From positions 1 through 64,000 of the forward strand of contig JAFDWB010000074.1 in NCBI GenBank assembly GCA_018268675.1: a DNA stretch of 64,000 bases, in the 5' to 3' direction. The notes beneath the pieces were generated by a model. The model was not told the origin of the DNA. It saw only the letters and a program-made list of their open reading frames with translations, and searched no databases. The translations under genes were made by a program, and so were the position numbers. Of this stretch, positions 34,829-42,801 are shown piece after piece; position 1 is the stretch's first letter, and the number at the start of each line of letters is the position of its first letter. This stretch comes from Actinomycetota bacterium. GTDB lineage: Bacteria; Actinomycetota; Thermoleophilia; Solirubrobacterales; 70-9.

Positions 34829-36070
34829 TCAGGTGTCGAGCCTGGTGATCAGGTCGAGCCAGTCGCGCAGCAGGCGCGGGGAGAGGAACTCGCGGCGGGC
34901 GTGCTCCTTGCCCTCGCGGCCGAGCGTTTTGCCGAGGCCCGGGTCGCGGAGGATCTCGAGGCTGCGCGCCGCGCACTCCTCGGCCGAGTTGACGAGGAAG
35001 CCCGAGACGCCGTCCTCGATCTGCAGCGGGATCCCGCCGACGTTGCCGCCGATCGTCGGCCGCCCCTTCCAGAGGGCCTCGGTGACGGTCAGCCCGAACC
35101 CCTCGCGGATCGACTTCTGCAGGCAGATGTCGGACTGAGACTGGAAGGCGTTGACCTCGATCGCGCCGACGTTGTTGAGGTTGGAGAGGATCTTGATGTC
35201 GGGGTCGTTATCCGCGTATTCGTAGGTTTTCTGGAAGTACTCGCGCCCCTCGGGATCGTCGGTGGCCATCGAGCCGACCATCGCCAGCTGCGTCTCCGGC
35301 ACCTGCTCGGTCACCTGGCGGTAGGCGTCGATCACGCCGATCGGGTCCTTCCACGGGTCGAAGCGGCTGACCTGGGTGATCAGGGGCCGCTCCGGGTCGA
35401 TCCCGAACTGCCGGCAGATGAAGGCGGCGTCCTCGCGCGAGAAGGCCATGTTCTTCGGCGAGAGCGGGTCGATCGCGGGCGGGATTATGTTCACCGCGTC
35501 GCGGTGGGCGCCCATGTTCGCGGGCACGTACTGGTCCATGTGCCAGACGCTCGCGTCGTACTCTTCGATCAGCGGCAGGAGGCGGGCGATCGGGGCCGGG
35601 TTCGGCGTCGAGAGGTCGATGTGGCAGCGCCAGATCCAGTGCTTGCCCTTGGCCCCCGCGCCGCGGCGCAGGCCGATCGGCTGCGGGTCGTGGACGATCA
35701 CCACGTCCCACTCGCCTTCCAGCCCCTCGGCGTTGATCTGGTTGATCTCGTCGAAGATCGCCCACTGCTCGTCGGTGAGCGTCTCCGGCGCCCCTTGCAG
35801 CGAGTTGTGGAGGAGCTTGGTCGCTTCGAAGTACTCCTCCTTGCCGAAGATCACGTGCCAGTGCGCGTCGAGGCCGACGTCCCGCATCAGCGGCACGATC
35901 GTGTAGAGGATCTCCGACACGCCGCCGCCGAACGCGGTCGCGCTCACGTGCAGGACGCGCTTGCCCTTGAGCGGCTCGGCGAGCTCGAGGATGCGCTCCG
36001 TCGTCTCCCTGCCGACGATGCTCGCGTAGTCGGCGAGCGACTTCTGCCCGATGGCGACTTCCTGAAGCAA
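34829..36070 (-). CDS. treT: trehalose synthase TreT-like GT4 glycosyltransferase
   Basis: 413 residues. KRVLHVSATAFGGGVSEILY is the TreT opening, then HWIWRCHIDLSTPNPAPIAR and ITQVSRFDPWKDPIGVIDAY. The GT4 E-x7-E element is in IREGFGLTVTEALWKGRPTI. TreT joins a nucleotide-glucose to free glucose in a reversible step to give trehalose directly. It lies 37 nt upstream of otsA on the same strand, so the operon encodes two independent ways to bind glucose into trehalose. Confidence 0.88.
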   Translation of the reverse strand: MLQEVAIGQKSLADYASIVGRETTERILELAEPLKGKRVLHVSATAFGGGVSEILYTIVPLMRDVGLDAHWHVIFGKEEYFEATKLLHNSLQGAPETLTDEQWAIFDEINQINAEGLEGEWDVVIVHDPQPIGLRRGAGAKGKHWIWRCHIDLSTPNPAPIARLLPLIEEYDASVWHMDQYVPANMGAHRDAVNIIPPAIDPLSPKNMAFSREDAAFICRQFGIDPERPLITQVSRFDPWKDPIGVIDAYRQVTEQVPETQLAMVGSMATDDPEGREYFQKTYEYADNDPDIKILSNLNNVGAIEVNAFQSQSDICLQKSIREGFGLTVTEALWKGRPTIGGNVGGIPLQIEDGVSGFLVNSAEECAARSLEILRDPGLGKTLGREGKEHARREFLSPRLLRDWLDLITRLDT

Positions 36071-36142
36071 GGCCGGAGTTCTACAGGTCGAGACGGTTGA
36101 GTTCTCCGAACCGGACGCCTATGTGACGAATCCGTGGTTCGC

Positions 36143-37345
36143 CTATTCCGGTTCGACCTGGTCGGGGCGCTTGCCGAGGGTCACTTCGATCGTCTTGCGC
36201 TGGTTTTCGCGCAGGATCGTCAGCTTGAGCTTTTCGCCGGGCTTCTTCGCGGCGACCGCCTGGACCAGGGCGTCGGGCTGGATCATCTTGCGGCCTTCGA
36301 CTTCGACGATCACGTCGCCGCCGGTTTCGTATTCGGCGGCCTGGAAGCGGAGGGTGCCGGTGGCGCCGCGGAGGCCCGCCTTGGCGGCGGGGCCGCCGGG
36401 GACGACGCCGGCGACGAGGGCGCCGAATTCGGTGTTCAGGCCGAGCTTGCGGGCCAGCTGGGGGTAGAGGGGCTGGCTGCTGACGCCGATGTAGGCGTAT
36501 TCGACGGTGCCGGTTTCGCGCAGCATCGCCACCGAGCGTTCGATCGCCGTGGTCGGGACGGCGAAGCCGACGCCGTCGTTGGCGCCGGAGTTGGTCTCGA
36601 TCTGCTGGTTGATGCCGACCACCTTGCCCTGGCCTTCGAGCAGCGGGCCGCCGGAGTTGCCGGGATTGATCGAGGCGTCGGTCTGGATCGCGCCGGAGAT
36701 CTCGAACTGGGTCAGCGATTTGACCGCGCGGTCGGTCGCCGAGACGACCCCGACGGTAAGCGAGCGCTGCTCGCCGAAGGGGCTGCCGATCGCCGCCACC
36801 GGCTCGCCGACTTCGAGTTCGGCGTCGTTGCCGAGTTCCAGCGGGTGGAGGGGGAAGCCTTCCGGTTCGACCTTCAGCAGGGCGACGTCGGCGAACGGGT
36901 CGAAGCCGAGGATCTTCGCTTCGAGCACGTTGCGGTTGGAGAATTCGACGAAGACTTCCTTCGCGGGCGTGCGCCCGCCACCGCTCGCTTCTTCGGTGAC
37001 GACGTGGGCGTTGGTGACGATTTCGCCGTTCGCGTCGAGCACGAAGCCGGAGCCCTCGGCGCCCCCCGCGCCGCCGAAGACGGAGCGGATCGTCACCACG
37101 CCGGGGGAGACCGCGCGGTAGATCGCGGTCGCGTCGAAGCCCGGCGAGCCGGTCTCGATCGCCAGTTCGGAGGGGACCCGGGGAGCGGTTTCGGTCCCGG
37201 GCGCGGCTTCGCTCGGGGTCGTCGATTCGCCCTTGCCCTTGAAGATCACGGTCGAGCTGCCGCTGCCGCAACCGGCGAGCAGGGCGAGCGCGAGCACCGC
37301 CGCCAGCGCGAGGCACGCCGCGGTCGCGGTCCGACGCCCGCTCAC
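36143..37345 (-). CDS. HtrA/DegP-type serine protease, lipoprotein-like
   Basis: 400 residues. A lipobox LLAGC (Cys26) anchors it outside the membrane. The trypsin-fold triad is visible: His114 in IVTNAHVV, Asp153 in FADVALLKVEP, and Ser231 in INPGNSGGPLLEG. One PDZ domain (about 300-395) follows. It would degrade or sense misfolded envelope proteins. Its ATG overlaps the histidine kinase stop (ATGA), so the protease is in the same operon as the two-component system, a layout like MprAB-PepD of mycobacteria. Confidence 0.93.
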   Translation of the reverse strand: MSGRRTATAACLALAAVLALALLAGCGSGSSTVIFKGKGESTTPSEAAPGTETAPRVPSELAIETGSPGFDATAIYRAVSPGVVTIRSVFGGAGGAEGSGFVLDANGEIVTNAHVVTEEASGGGRTPAKEVFVEFSNRNVLEAKILGFDPFADVALLKVEPEGFPLHPLELGNDAELEVGEPVAAIGSPFGEQRSLTVGVVSATDRAVKSLTQFEISGAIQTDASINPGNSGGPLLEGQGKVVGINQQIETNSGANDGVGFAVPTTAIERSVAMLRETGTVEYAYIGVSSQPLYPQLARKLGLNTEFGALVAGVVPGGPAAKAGLRGATGTLRFQAAEYETGGDVIVEVEGRKMIQPDALVQAVAAKKPGEKLKLTILRENQRKTIEVTLGKRPDQVEPE

Positions 37346-38418
37346 TGCGGTGCCCTGACGAGGGCCCGCCCGGGTGCCGGCGCGTCGGCCGCGCGGGCCT
37401 GCGGCAGCTCCAGGGTGAACGCGGTGAAGCGGCGGCTCGAGCTGATCGTGATCCGGCCGCCCATCCGCTGGGCGAGCTCCGAGGCGATCGCCAGCCCGAG
37501 CCCCGAGCCGCCCGCCGAATCGCCGGTGTAGAAGCGCTCGAAGATCCGCCCCTGGACGCGCTGGGGGATGCCGGGGCCCTGATCGGAGACGATCAGCTCG
37601 GCGCGGCGGCGGCTGGAGGAGTTGGCGGTCACGGATACCTCGGTGCCCTCGGGGGTGTGGGTGAGGGCGTTGTCCAGGAGGATACGAATGATCTGGCGGA
37701 CCCGATCGCGGTCGGCCAGCGCGATCACCGGCCGTTCGGCCGTGCGCAGCCGCAGGCGCGAGCCGTGGGCCTCGGCGCGCGGGCCGAACTCGCGGGCCGC
37801 CTCGCGGGCGAGGTCGCCGAGGTCGACGCTCGCGGCCGCCATCACCATCGCCCCGGCGTCGAGCTGGGAGAGGTCGAGCAGGTCGGTGGTCAGCTTGGTC
37901 AGTCGGTCGATCTGCTGGCGCATCTGGCGCACGAACTCCTCCCGGTCGGCCGGGCTCGGGTCCTCCTCTTCGAGCAGCTCGACGAAGCCGCTGAGGCTGA
38001 AGATCGGCGTGCGCAGCTCGTGCGAGGCGTTGGCAATGAAGACTTTGCGGGCGATGTCGAGCTCGGCCAGGCGCCGCTGCATCTCGTTGAAGGTGCGGGC
38101 GAGCGGGGCGAGCTGGCCGACCGAGGCGACCGGGATCGTCGTCTCGAAGTTGCCGTCGGCGACCTTGCGGGCGGCGTTCTGGAGGCGGCGCACGTTGGTC
38201 GCGGCGACGTTCGCGTAGTAGATGCCGGCGACGAGTGCCAGCGCCGCCGCGATCAGGCCGCCGACCACGATGTCCCGCTTGACCGCCGCGTTGCCGGAGC
38301 CGGCGCCGGCGATCGCGACGACGTAGATGTAGACGACTGCGGCGGCGGCGAGCGCGATCCCGACCGCGGTGAGGGCGATGCGCCCGCCGAACCGACTCGG
38401 TCGCAGGCGCCGTCTCAT
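37342..38418 (-). CDS. sensor histidine kinase
   Basis: 358 residues. Two membrane helices (~14-38 and ~50-70) enclose only a short external loop, so it may sense the membrane itself. A HAMP domain (~70-122) leads to the HisKA box FIANASHELRTPIFSLSGFV with phospho-acceptor His133. ATP-binding boxes follow: N-box ILLDNALTHTPEGTE, G1 SDQGPGIP and G2 GGSGLGLAIA. It sits between its response regulator (directly abutting) and the HtrA protease (overlapping). Confidence 0.93.
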   Translation of the reverse strand: MRRRLRPSRFGGRIALTAVGIALAAAAVVYIYVVAIAGAGSGNAAVKRDIVVGGLIAAALALVAGIYYANVAATNVRRLQNAARKVADGNFETTIPVASVGQLAPLARTFNEMQRRLAELDIARKVFIANASHELRTPIFSLSGFVELLEEEDPSPADREEFVRQMRQQIDRLTKLTTDLLDLSQLDAGAMVMAAASVDLGDLAREAAREFGPRAEAHGSRLRLRTAERPVIALADRDRVRQIIRILLDNALTHTPEGTEVSVTANSSSRRRAELIVSDQGPGIPQRVQGRIFERFYTGDSAGGSGLGLAIASELAQRMGGRITISSSRRFTAFTLELPQARAADAPAPGRALVRAPQ

Positions 38419-39123
38419 CTACTCGACGAAGCGGTAGCCGACGCCGCGCACGGTGAAGAGGAACTCGGGCTCCTTCGGGTCCCGCTCGATCTTCTCGCGC
38501 AGGTGGCGGATGTGGACGTCGACGGTGCGCGGGTCGCGGTACTCGGAGTCGCCCCAGACGTGCTCGAGCAGCGTCTCGCGGGTGAGCACCCGGCCGGGCG
38601 AGCGGGCCAGCGCGCCGAGGATCTCGAACTCGACGTAGGTGACGCGGATCTCCTCGCCCGCGAGGGTGACGAGGCGGCGGCCGAAGTCGATCGTCAGCTC
38701 GCCGTGGACGATCGGCGCGTCGTCGCCGCGCTCGGCCGCGGCACCGGCCATGCGGGAGCGCCGCAGCGCCGCTTTGACGCGGCTGCGGAACTCGCGCATC
38801 GAGAACGGCTTGGTGATGTAGTCGTCGGCGCCGACCTCGAGCCCGGCGACCTTGTCGGACTCCGAGCCCTTCGCGGTCAGCATGATGATCGGCACCTGGC
38901 TGCGGGCGCGGAGCTCGCGGCAGACTTCGACCCCGTCGCGGCGCGGCAGCATCAGGTCCAGCACGACGAGGTCGAAGCGGCCTTCGTCGAAGCGCTGCAG
39001 GGCCTCGGAGCCGTCGAGCGCGGAGGTCACGTGGTAGCCCTCTTTGCGCAGCGGGTAGCTGAGCAGCGTCTGTATCGACTGCTCGTCGTCGACGAGGAGG
39101 ATGCGGGCCGACCCATTTGCCAC
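38419..39123 (-). CDS. OmpR/PhoB-family response regulator
   Basis: 234 residues from GTG 39123. The receiver domain has ILLVDDEQS with the acidic pocket, phospho-acceptor Asp56 in LVVLDLMLPRRDG, Thr in IIMLTAKGSE and Lys in YITKPFS. The winged-helix effector ends RTVDVHIRHLREKIERDPKE, then FTVRGVGYRFVE. It is the first gene of the regulator-kinase-HtrA operon. The longer upstream frame lacks domain content and reads across the promoter. Confidence 0.94.
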   Translation of the reverse strand: MANGSARILLVDDEQSIQTLLSYPLRKEGYHVTSALDGSEALQRFDEGRFDLVVLDLMLPRRDGVEVCRELRARSQVPIIMLTAKGSESDKVAGLEVGADDYITKPFSMREFRSRVKAALRRSRMAGAAAERGDDAPIVHGELTIDFGRRLVTLAGEEIRVTYVEFEILGALARSPGRVLTRETLLEHVWGDSEYRDPRTVDVHIRHLREKIERDPKEPEFLFTVRGVGYRFVE

Positions 39124-39257
39124 GCTTAGAAGGGTAATCCGTGCCTTACCGCGAACGTACCTGGAGTCCCCCGTGGATCTCCGGACATACGTCGGGACTA
39201 CCAAATGGACGCATGTAGGACTACCTGAAACTAAGGATCCAAATTGGTGAGCCGATA

Positions 39258-39443
39258 ATGGAATCGATGAAGGCAACCGAACTGAAGAACCTCGTCGAGT
39301 CCGGCAGCTATAAGCCGGATCCGTCCCGGGTCGCGAGCGCGATGCTGCGCCGCCGGGGCGTGCGCGAGCTGCTCACCGGTGCCTATGCGGGCGCAACTGA
39401 TCGAAGCCGCGTGCCGGTATCGCTGCGCCATCACGTCGCCTGA
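39258..39443 (+). CDS. FlgM-like small protein, possible anti-sigma factor
   Basis: 61 residues from ATG 39258 (ATG 39267 also possible). ELKNLVESGSYKPDPSRVAS followed by AMLRRRGVRELL matches the C-terminal FlgM pattern (I..G.Y.VDP..VA..ML). The last ~20 residues lie in DNA that also encodes the C-terminus of ThiL on the other strand, and they do not resemble the family. The gene is divergent from the envelope-stress regulator. There are no flagellar genes in the window. Confidence 0.5.
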   Translation: MESMKATELKNLVESGSYKPDPSRVASAMLRRRGVRELLTGAYAGATDRSRVPVSLRHHVA

Positions 39444-40398
39444 TCTCGGCGCGCGGCGGGGTGCCGGCGGTGCTCTCGACCTTGCCGATGGTGGTGAGCG
39501 GCGTGCCGATCGCGGCGAGCGCCTGGCGGGCGGCGGCGACGGCGGTGGGCGGGAGCGCGGCGAGGAGCTCGTAGTCCTCACCGCCTGAGGCGGCGAGCTC
39601 GAGCGGGTCGCGGCCGGCGGCGCGAGCGACCGCGGCGAGGCCGGGCGCGAGCGGGATCGCCTCGGCGTCGACGAGGAGGAGCGCGTCGCTTGCCGCGGCG
39701 ACGTGGCGCGCGTCGCCCGCGAGCCCGTCGGAGATGTCGATCATCGCCGTCGCGCCGACCGCGGCCAGCGCCCGGCCGGCGGCGAGGCGCGGCGTCGGGT
39801 CGAGCTGGCGGGCGCGGAGGGCGTCGGCGAGGGCGGTGCCGGGACCATCTTCGGGGCCGAACGCGTCGGCGGTGAGCGGGTCCTCGAGCAGCAGCAGGCC
39901 CGCCGCGGCGCCGCCGAGCGCTCCGGTCACCACGAGCGCGTCGCCGGGGCGCGCGCCGGCGCGGGTGACGAAGTCCTCGGGGCGGGGCGCGTGTCCGGTC
40001 ACGGTCACGGCGAGGCTGAGGGCCGGCGCCCGGGTGAGGTCGCCGCCGGTGATCGTCGTCCCGGTCTCGCCCGCGACGGCGGCGAGGCCCTCGCCGACCT
40101 CGAGCAGCTCCGCCTCGCCGATCTCCGCGGGCGCGCCGAGCCAGACGTAGGCCTCGCCGGCCGCCGCGCCCATCGCCGCCAGGTCCGACAGCGCGGTCGA
40201 CAGCGCCTTGCGGCCGATCTGGCGCAGCGAGGCGGTCTCGCGGCGGAAGTGGACGCCCTCGACGAGCGCGTCGACCGAGGTCGCGACGGCGCCGCCGGGC
40301 ACCGTCACGGCCGCGTCGTCGCCGCTCCCGAGCCGCACCTGCGGGCCCGCCGCGGGCAGCCGCCCGCGGAGCAGCGCCAACAGCTCGAACTCGCCCAT
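39373..40398 (-). CDS. thiL: thiamine-monophosphate kinase
   Basis: 341 residues from ATG 40398. VRLGSGDDAAVTVPGGAVAT gives the Asp pair that binds magnesium-ATP. VHFRRETASLRQIGRKALST, then LSDLAAMGAAAGEAYVWLGA and AMIDISDGLAGDARHVA are ThiL/PurM-fold hallmarks; SGGEDYELLAALPP is the C-terminal lobe. It phosphorylates thiamine monophosphate to the active pyrophosphate. Its 3' end overlaps the convergent FlgM-like frame by 71 nt. The frame extending to 40455 adds only antisense of the next gene. Confidence 0.93.
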   Translation of the reverse strand: MGEFELLALLRGRLPAAGPQVRLGSGDDAAVTVPGGAVATSVDALVEGVHFRRETASLRQIGRKALSTALSDLAAMGAAAGEAYVWLGAPAEIGEAELLEVGEGLAAVAGETGTTITGGDLTRAPALSLAVTVTGHAPRPEDFVTRAGARPGDALVVTGALGGAAAGLLLLEDPLTADAFGPEDGPGTALADALRARQLDPTPRLAAGRALAAVGATAMIDISDGLAGDARHVAAASDALLLVDAEAIPLAPGLAAVARAAGRDPLELAASGGEDYELLAALPPTAVAAARQALAAIGTPLTTIGKVESTAGTPPRAEIRRRDGAAIPARGFDQLRPHRHR

Positions 40399-40436
40399 CC
40401 GCGGACTATCCCAGAACGTCACTAACCTCCACCGGA

Positions 40437-41510
40437 GTGGAGCGACGCCAACCACTCCTCCACCGGATCGGCGAAGCAGGGGCTCGATTCGGGACCAAAC
40501 CCCCTCGCAGCAAGGGCGTGCGCCTTGCTTTGCAGGTCGGCCTCGCGGTCGTCGTCTTCGGCTTCCTCGTCCTGACCGTCATCAGCCAGTGGTCGGAGAT
40601 CCAGAGGGAAGGCGTCCACTTCCACGTCCTCTGGCTGATCCCGGCGCTGATCATCCTCGTCTTCTACTACGTGCTCGCCGCCTTCGGCTGGGACCTCGTG
40701 CTGCGGAGCCTCGGCTACCGGATCGGCTTCGGACGCGCCCAGGTCGCCTGGGGCCAGCCGCTGCTGGCGCGCTACGTGCCGGGCAGCGTGCTCTACGTGC
40801 TCGGGCGGGTGCTGCTGTCGGAGAAAGCCGGGGTGCCGCGGCGGATCTCGCTCGCCTCGATCGTCTACGAACAGGCGATCTCGGCCACCTCGGCGATCGT
40901 CGTCGCCGCCTACTTCATCATCAAGCACCCGGATCTCCAGGGGGACACCTGGCGCTGGGGGGTCCTGCTGCTGATCCCGCTCGCGGTCCTCGTCCTCCAC
41001 CCGAAGGTGTTCGGGCGCCTGTCGAAGAAATTGCTCGGCGCCTTCGGCCGCGACCCGCTGCCGGTGGTGATGGGTCTGCGCGACGTGATCGCGCTGATCG
41101 TCTACTACTCGCTGATCTGGATCGTGGTCGCGTTCGGCATCTACAGCGTCGCCCGCTCGGTCACCTACATCCCCTACGAAGACATCCTGCTGGTCGGCTC
41201 GGCACAGGCGATCGGCTACTTCGCGGCGCTGGTGACCCTGGTGGCGCCCGCCGGCCTCGGCGTGCGCGACGCCGCCTTCGCCTGGGCGGTGAAGGCGGCG
41301 CTGCCGGGGCGCAGCTTCGCGGTCGGCTCGCTGATCTCGATCGCGGTGCGCGGCGTGATGACGGTCGGCGAATTGATCTACGTGGCGCTGGTCACGGCGA
41401 TGGGCCGCCGCGAGGGTTGGGCGATCCACACCGGCATCCTCCACCCGTCCCGGGAGGAGGCCGAAGCGAGCACCGAGGAAACGGCCGCCCACGCGCCGGA
41501 AATCCTCTGA
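40437..41510 (+). CDS. lysylphosphatidylglycerol synthase TM-region/flippase-like protein
   Basis: 357 residues with about eight membrane helices. After a basic N-terminus come LALQVGLAVVVFGFLVLTVI and WLIPALIILVFYYVLAAFGW, RYVPGSVLYVLGRVLLSEKA, and the strongly conserved VTLVAPAGLGVRDAAFAWAV. This is the PF03706-type domain found in MprF flippases and UPF0104 proteins, which move or modify lipids. It has no aminoacyl-transferase domain. It is a single-gene unit between thiL and a convergent transferase. Confidence 0.82.
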   Translation: MERRQPLLHRIGEAGARFGTKPPRSKGVRLALQVGLAVVVFGFLVLTVISQWSEIQREGVHFHVLWLIPALIILVFYYVLAAFGWDLVLRSLGYRIGFGRAQVAWGQPLLARYVPGSVLYVLGRVLLSEKAGVPRRISLASIVYEQAISATSAIVVAAYFIIKHPDLQGDTWRWGVLLLIPLAVLVLHPKVFGRLSKKLLGAFGRDPLPVVMGLRDVIALIVYYSLIWIVVAFGIYSVARSVTYIPYEDILLVGSAQAIGYFAALVTLVAPAGLGVRDAAFAWAVKAALPGRSFAVGSLISIAVRGVMTVGELIYVALVTAMGRREGWAIHTGILHPSREEAEASTEETAAHAPEIL

Positions 41511-41610
41511 GGGCGCCGCGGCTCTGCGGGGCCCTCTGCGCTGATCGTCACCGGATTCGCATGGGGCGCGGCGACGGGCGCAAGCCGGCGATGTCCATCT
41601 GGGACCGCCT

Positions 41611-42720
41611 TCAGATCGGGATGCGGGCGCCCAGTTGGAAGGCGGTCAGGGCCAGGAGGAGGACGACGAGGGGGCGGTCGCGGGCGACGGCGGCGAAGGG
41701 GAGGGGCCAGAGGAGGTACCAGGGCAGGAGCCAGGAGGTGGCGAGGAGGAGGCCGAAGCCGGCCCAGGCGGTGGCGCGGATCCAGTCGAAGCCGTGCCAG
41801 GTTCGGACCAGGAGCCAGAGGACCGCGGCGGCGAAGATGACGAGCGCGGCAGCCCGGGCGGCGCCTTGGTCGAGGCCGGAGATGCGGGCGAAGGTGGTCG
41901 GGATCGAGAGGTGGCTCGTCTTCCCCTGGTGCTCCCCGGCGAGTTCGAAGGCGCGCAGCCAGTCCCAGCCGAACGCGAGGTAGGCGCCGACGCCGATCGC
42001 GAGCGCCCCGCCCATCACTCCAGCCGCAAGCCGGTTGATGGGCCGAAAACCCGTCGTATAGGCGGGTTTTCGGCCCATCAACATTTGGTCCCGGAGGATG
42101 GCGAGGACGGCGAAGGGGGCGACGAAGAGGGTCGAGGACTTGATCGCGGCGCCGGCGAGGAGCGATGCGCCGGCGCTCGCCTCGCGGCGGACGACCAGGG
42201 CGGCGACGCCGAGGGTCGCGAGAAGCATCGCGAGGCCGTCGTTGTGGGCGCCGCCGACGACGTGGACGAGGACCAGGGGGTTGAGGGCGACGAAGGCGGC
42301 GGCGCGGGCCGGGTCGACGCCGCGCCACGCGGCGAGGCGCGCGACGACCCAGGCGAGGCCGAGCACCGAGATCGCCGCGACCGCCTTCAGGACCGCGACC
42401 GCGAGCCCTACCGGCAGCCACGCCAGCGGGTAGGTGAGGAGCGTGAACAGCGGGCCGTAGGCGCTCGCGGTATCGGTCCAGGTGACCTGGGCGAAGGCGG
42501 GGTCGCCGGGTGCGGCGGCGGGCGCGTGCACGTAGGGGTCGAGGCCGTGGCGCACCCCGAGGCGCGCGTAGTCGACGTAGCTGAAGACATCGTGGGAGAG
42601 GAGGACCGGGGCGCAGGCGAAGGCGACGACGGCGACCACGATCAGCGCGCCGACGAGCCGCCCGCCCAACCGCGGCGCCGTGGCGAGCACGCCGAGGTAG
42701 GCGAGGAACCCCGCCCACAT
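41611..42720 (-). CDS. GT87/DUF2029-like polyprenol-dependent mannosyltransferase, with repeat insertion
   Basis: 369 residues or slightly more, with ~10 membrane helices. Early Asp in VLLSHDVFSYVDYARLGVRH and the loop GLDPYVHAPAAAPGDPAFAQ with WTDTASAYGPLFTLL fit GT-C mannosyltransferases using polyprenol-phosphate sugars at the outer face. NPLVLVHVVGGAHNDGLAML is also typical. Residues ~213-229 (QMLMGRKPAYTTGFRPIN) are encoded by a palindromic repeat inserted in frame in a cytoplasmic or inter-helix position. The frame is open upstream of ATG 42720, so the true start may be earlier. Confidence 0.8.
   Translation of the reverse strand: MWAGFLAYLGVLATAPRLGGRLVGALIVVAVVAFACAPVLLSHDVFSYVDYARLGVRHGLDPYVHAPAAAPGDPAFAQVTWTDTASAYGPLFTLLTYPLAWLPVGLAVAVLKAVAAISVLGLAWVVARLAAWRGVDPARAAAFVALNPLVLVHVVGGAHNDGLAMLLATLGVAALVVRREASAGASLLAGAAIKSSTLFVAPFAVLAILRDQMLMGRKPAYTTGFRPINRLAAGVMGGALAIGVGAYLAFGWDWLRAFELAGEHQGKTSHLSIPTTFARISGLDQGAARAAALVIFAAAVLWLLVRTWHGFDWIRATAWAGFGLLLATSWLLPWYLLWPLPFAAVARDRPLVVLLLALTAFQLGARIPI
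42034..42082. repeat. 49-bp dispersed palindrome, intragenic copy
   Basis: Arms GTTGATGGGCCGAAAAC (42034-42050) and GTTTTCGGCCCATCAAC (42066-42082) are exact reverse complements. Three more base pairs (CCG/CGG) extend the stem to 20 bp around a 9-nt loop TCGTATAGG. The same arms and the TATAGG loop core recur at 51190-51239, and both copies are followed by ATTT. Here the repeat is translated in frame within the GT87-like gene without stopping it. Confidence 0.9.
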
Positions 42721-42801
42721 CAGGCCATAGGCGATCCCCGCGTCGATGCGCCCGCTACCCGTCGCTCGCCTGTGGGGCCGCGCCCGCGCGGGCGGCGCGG
42801 C

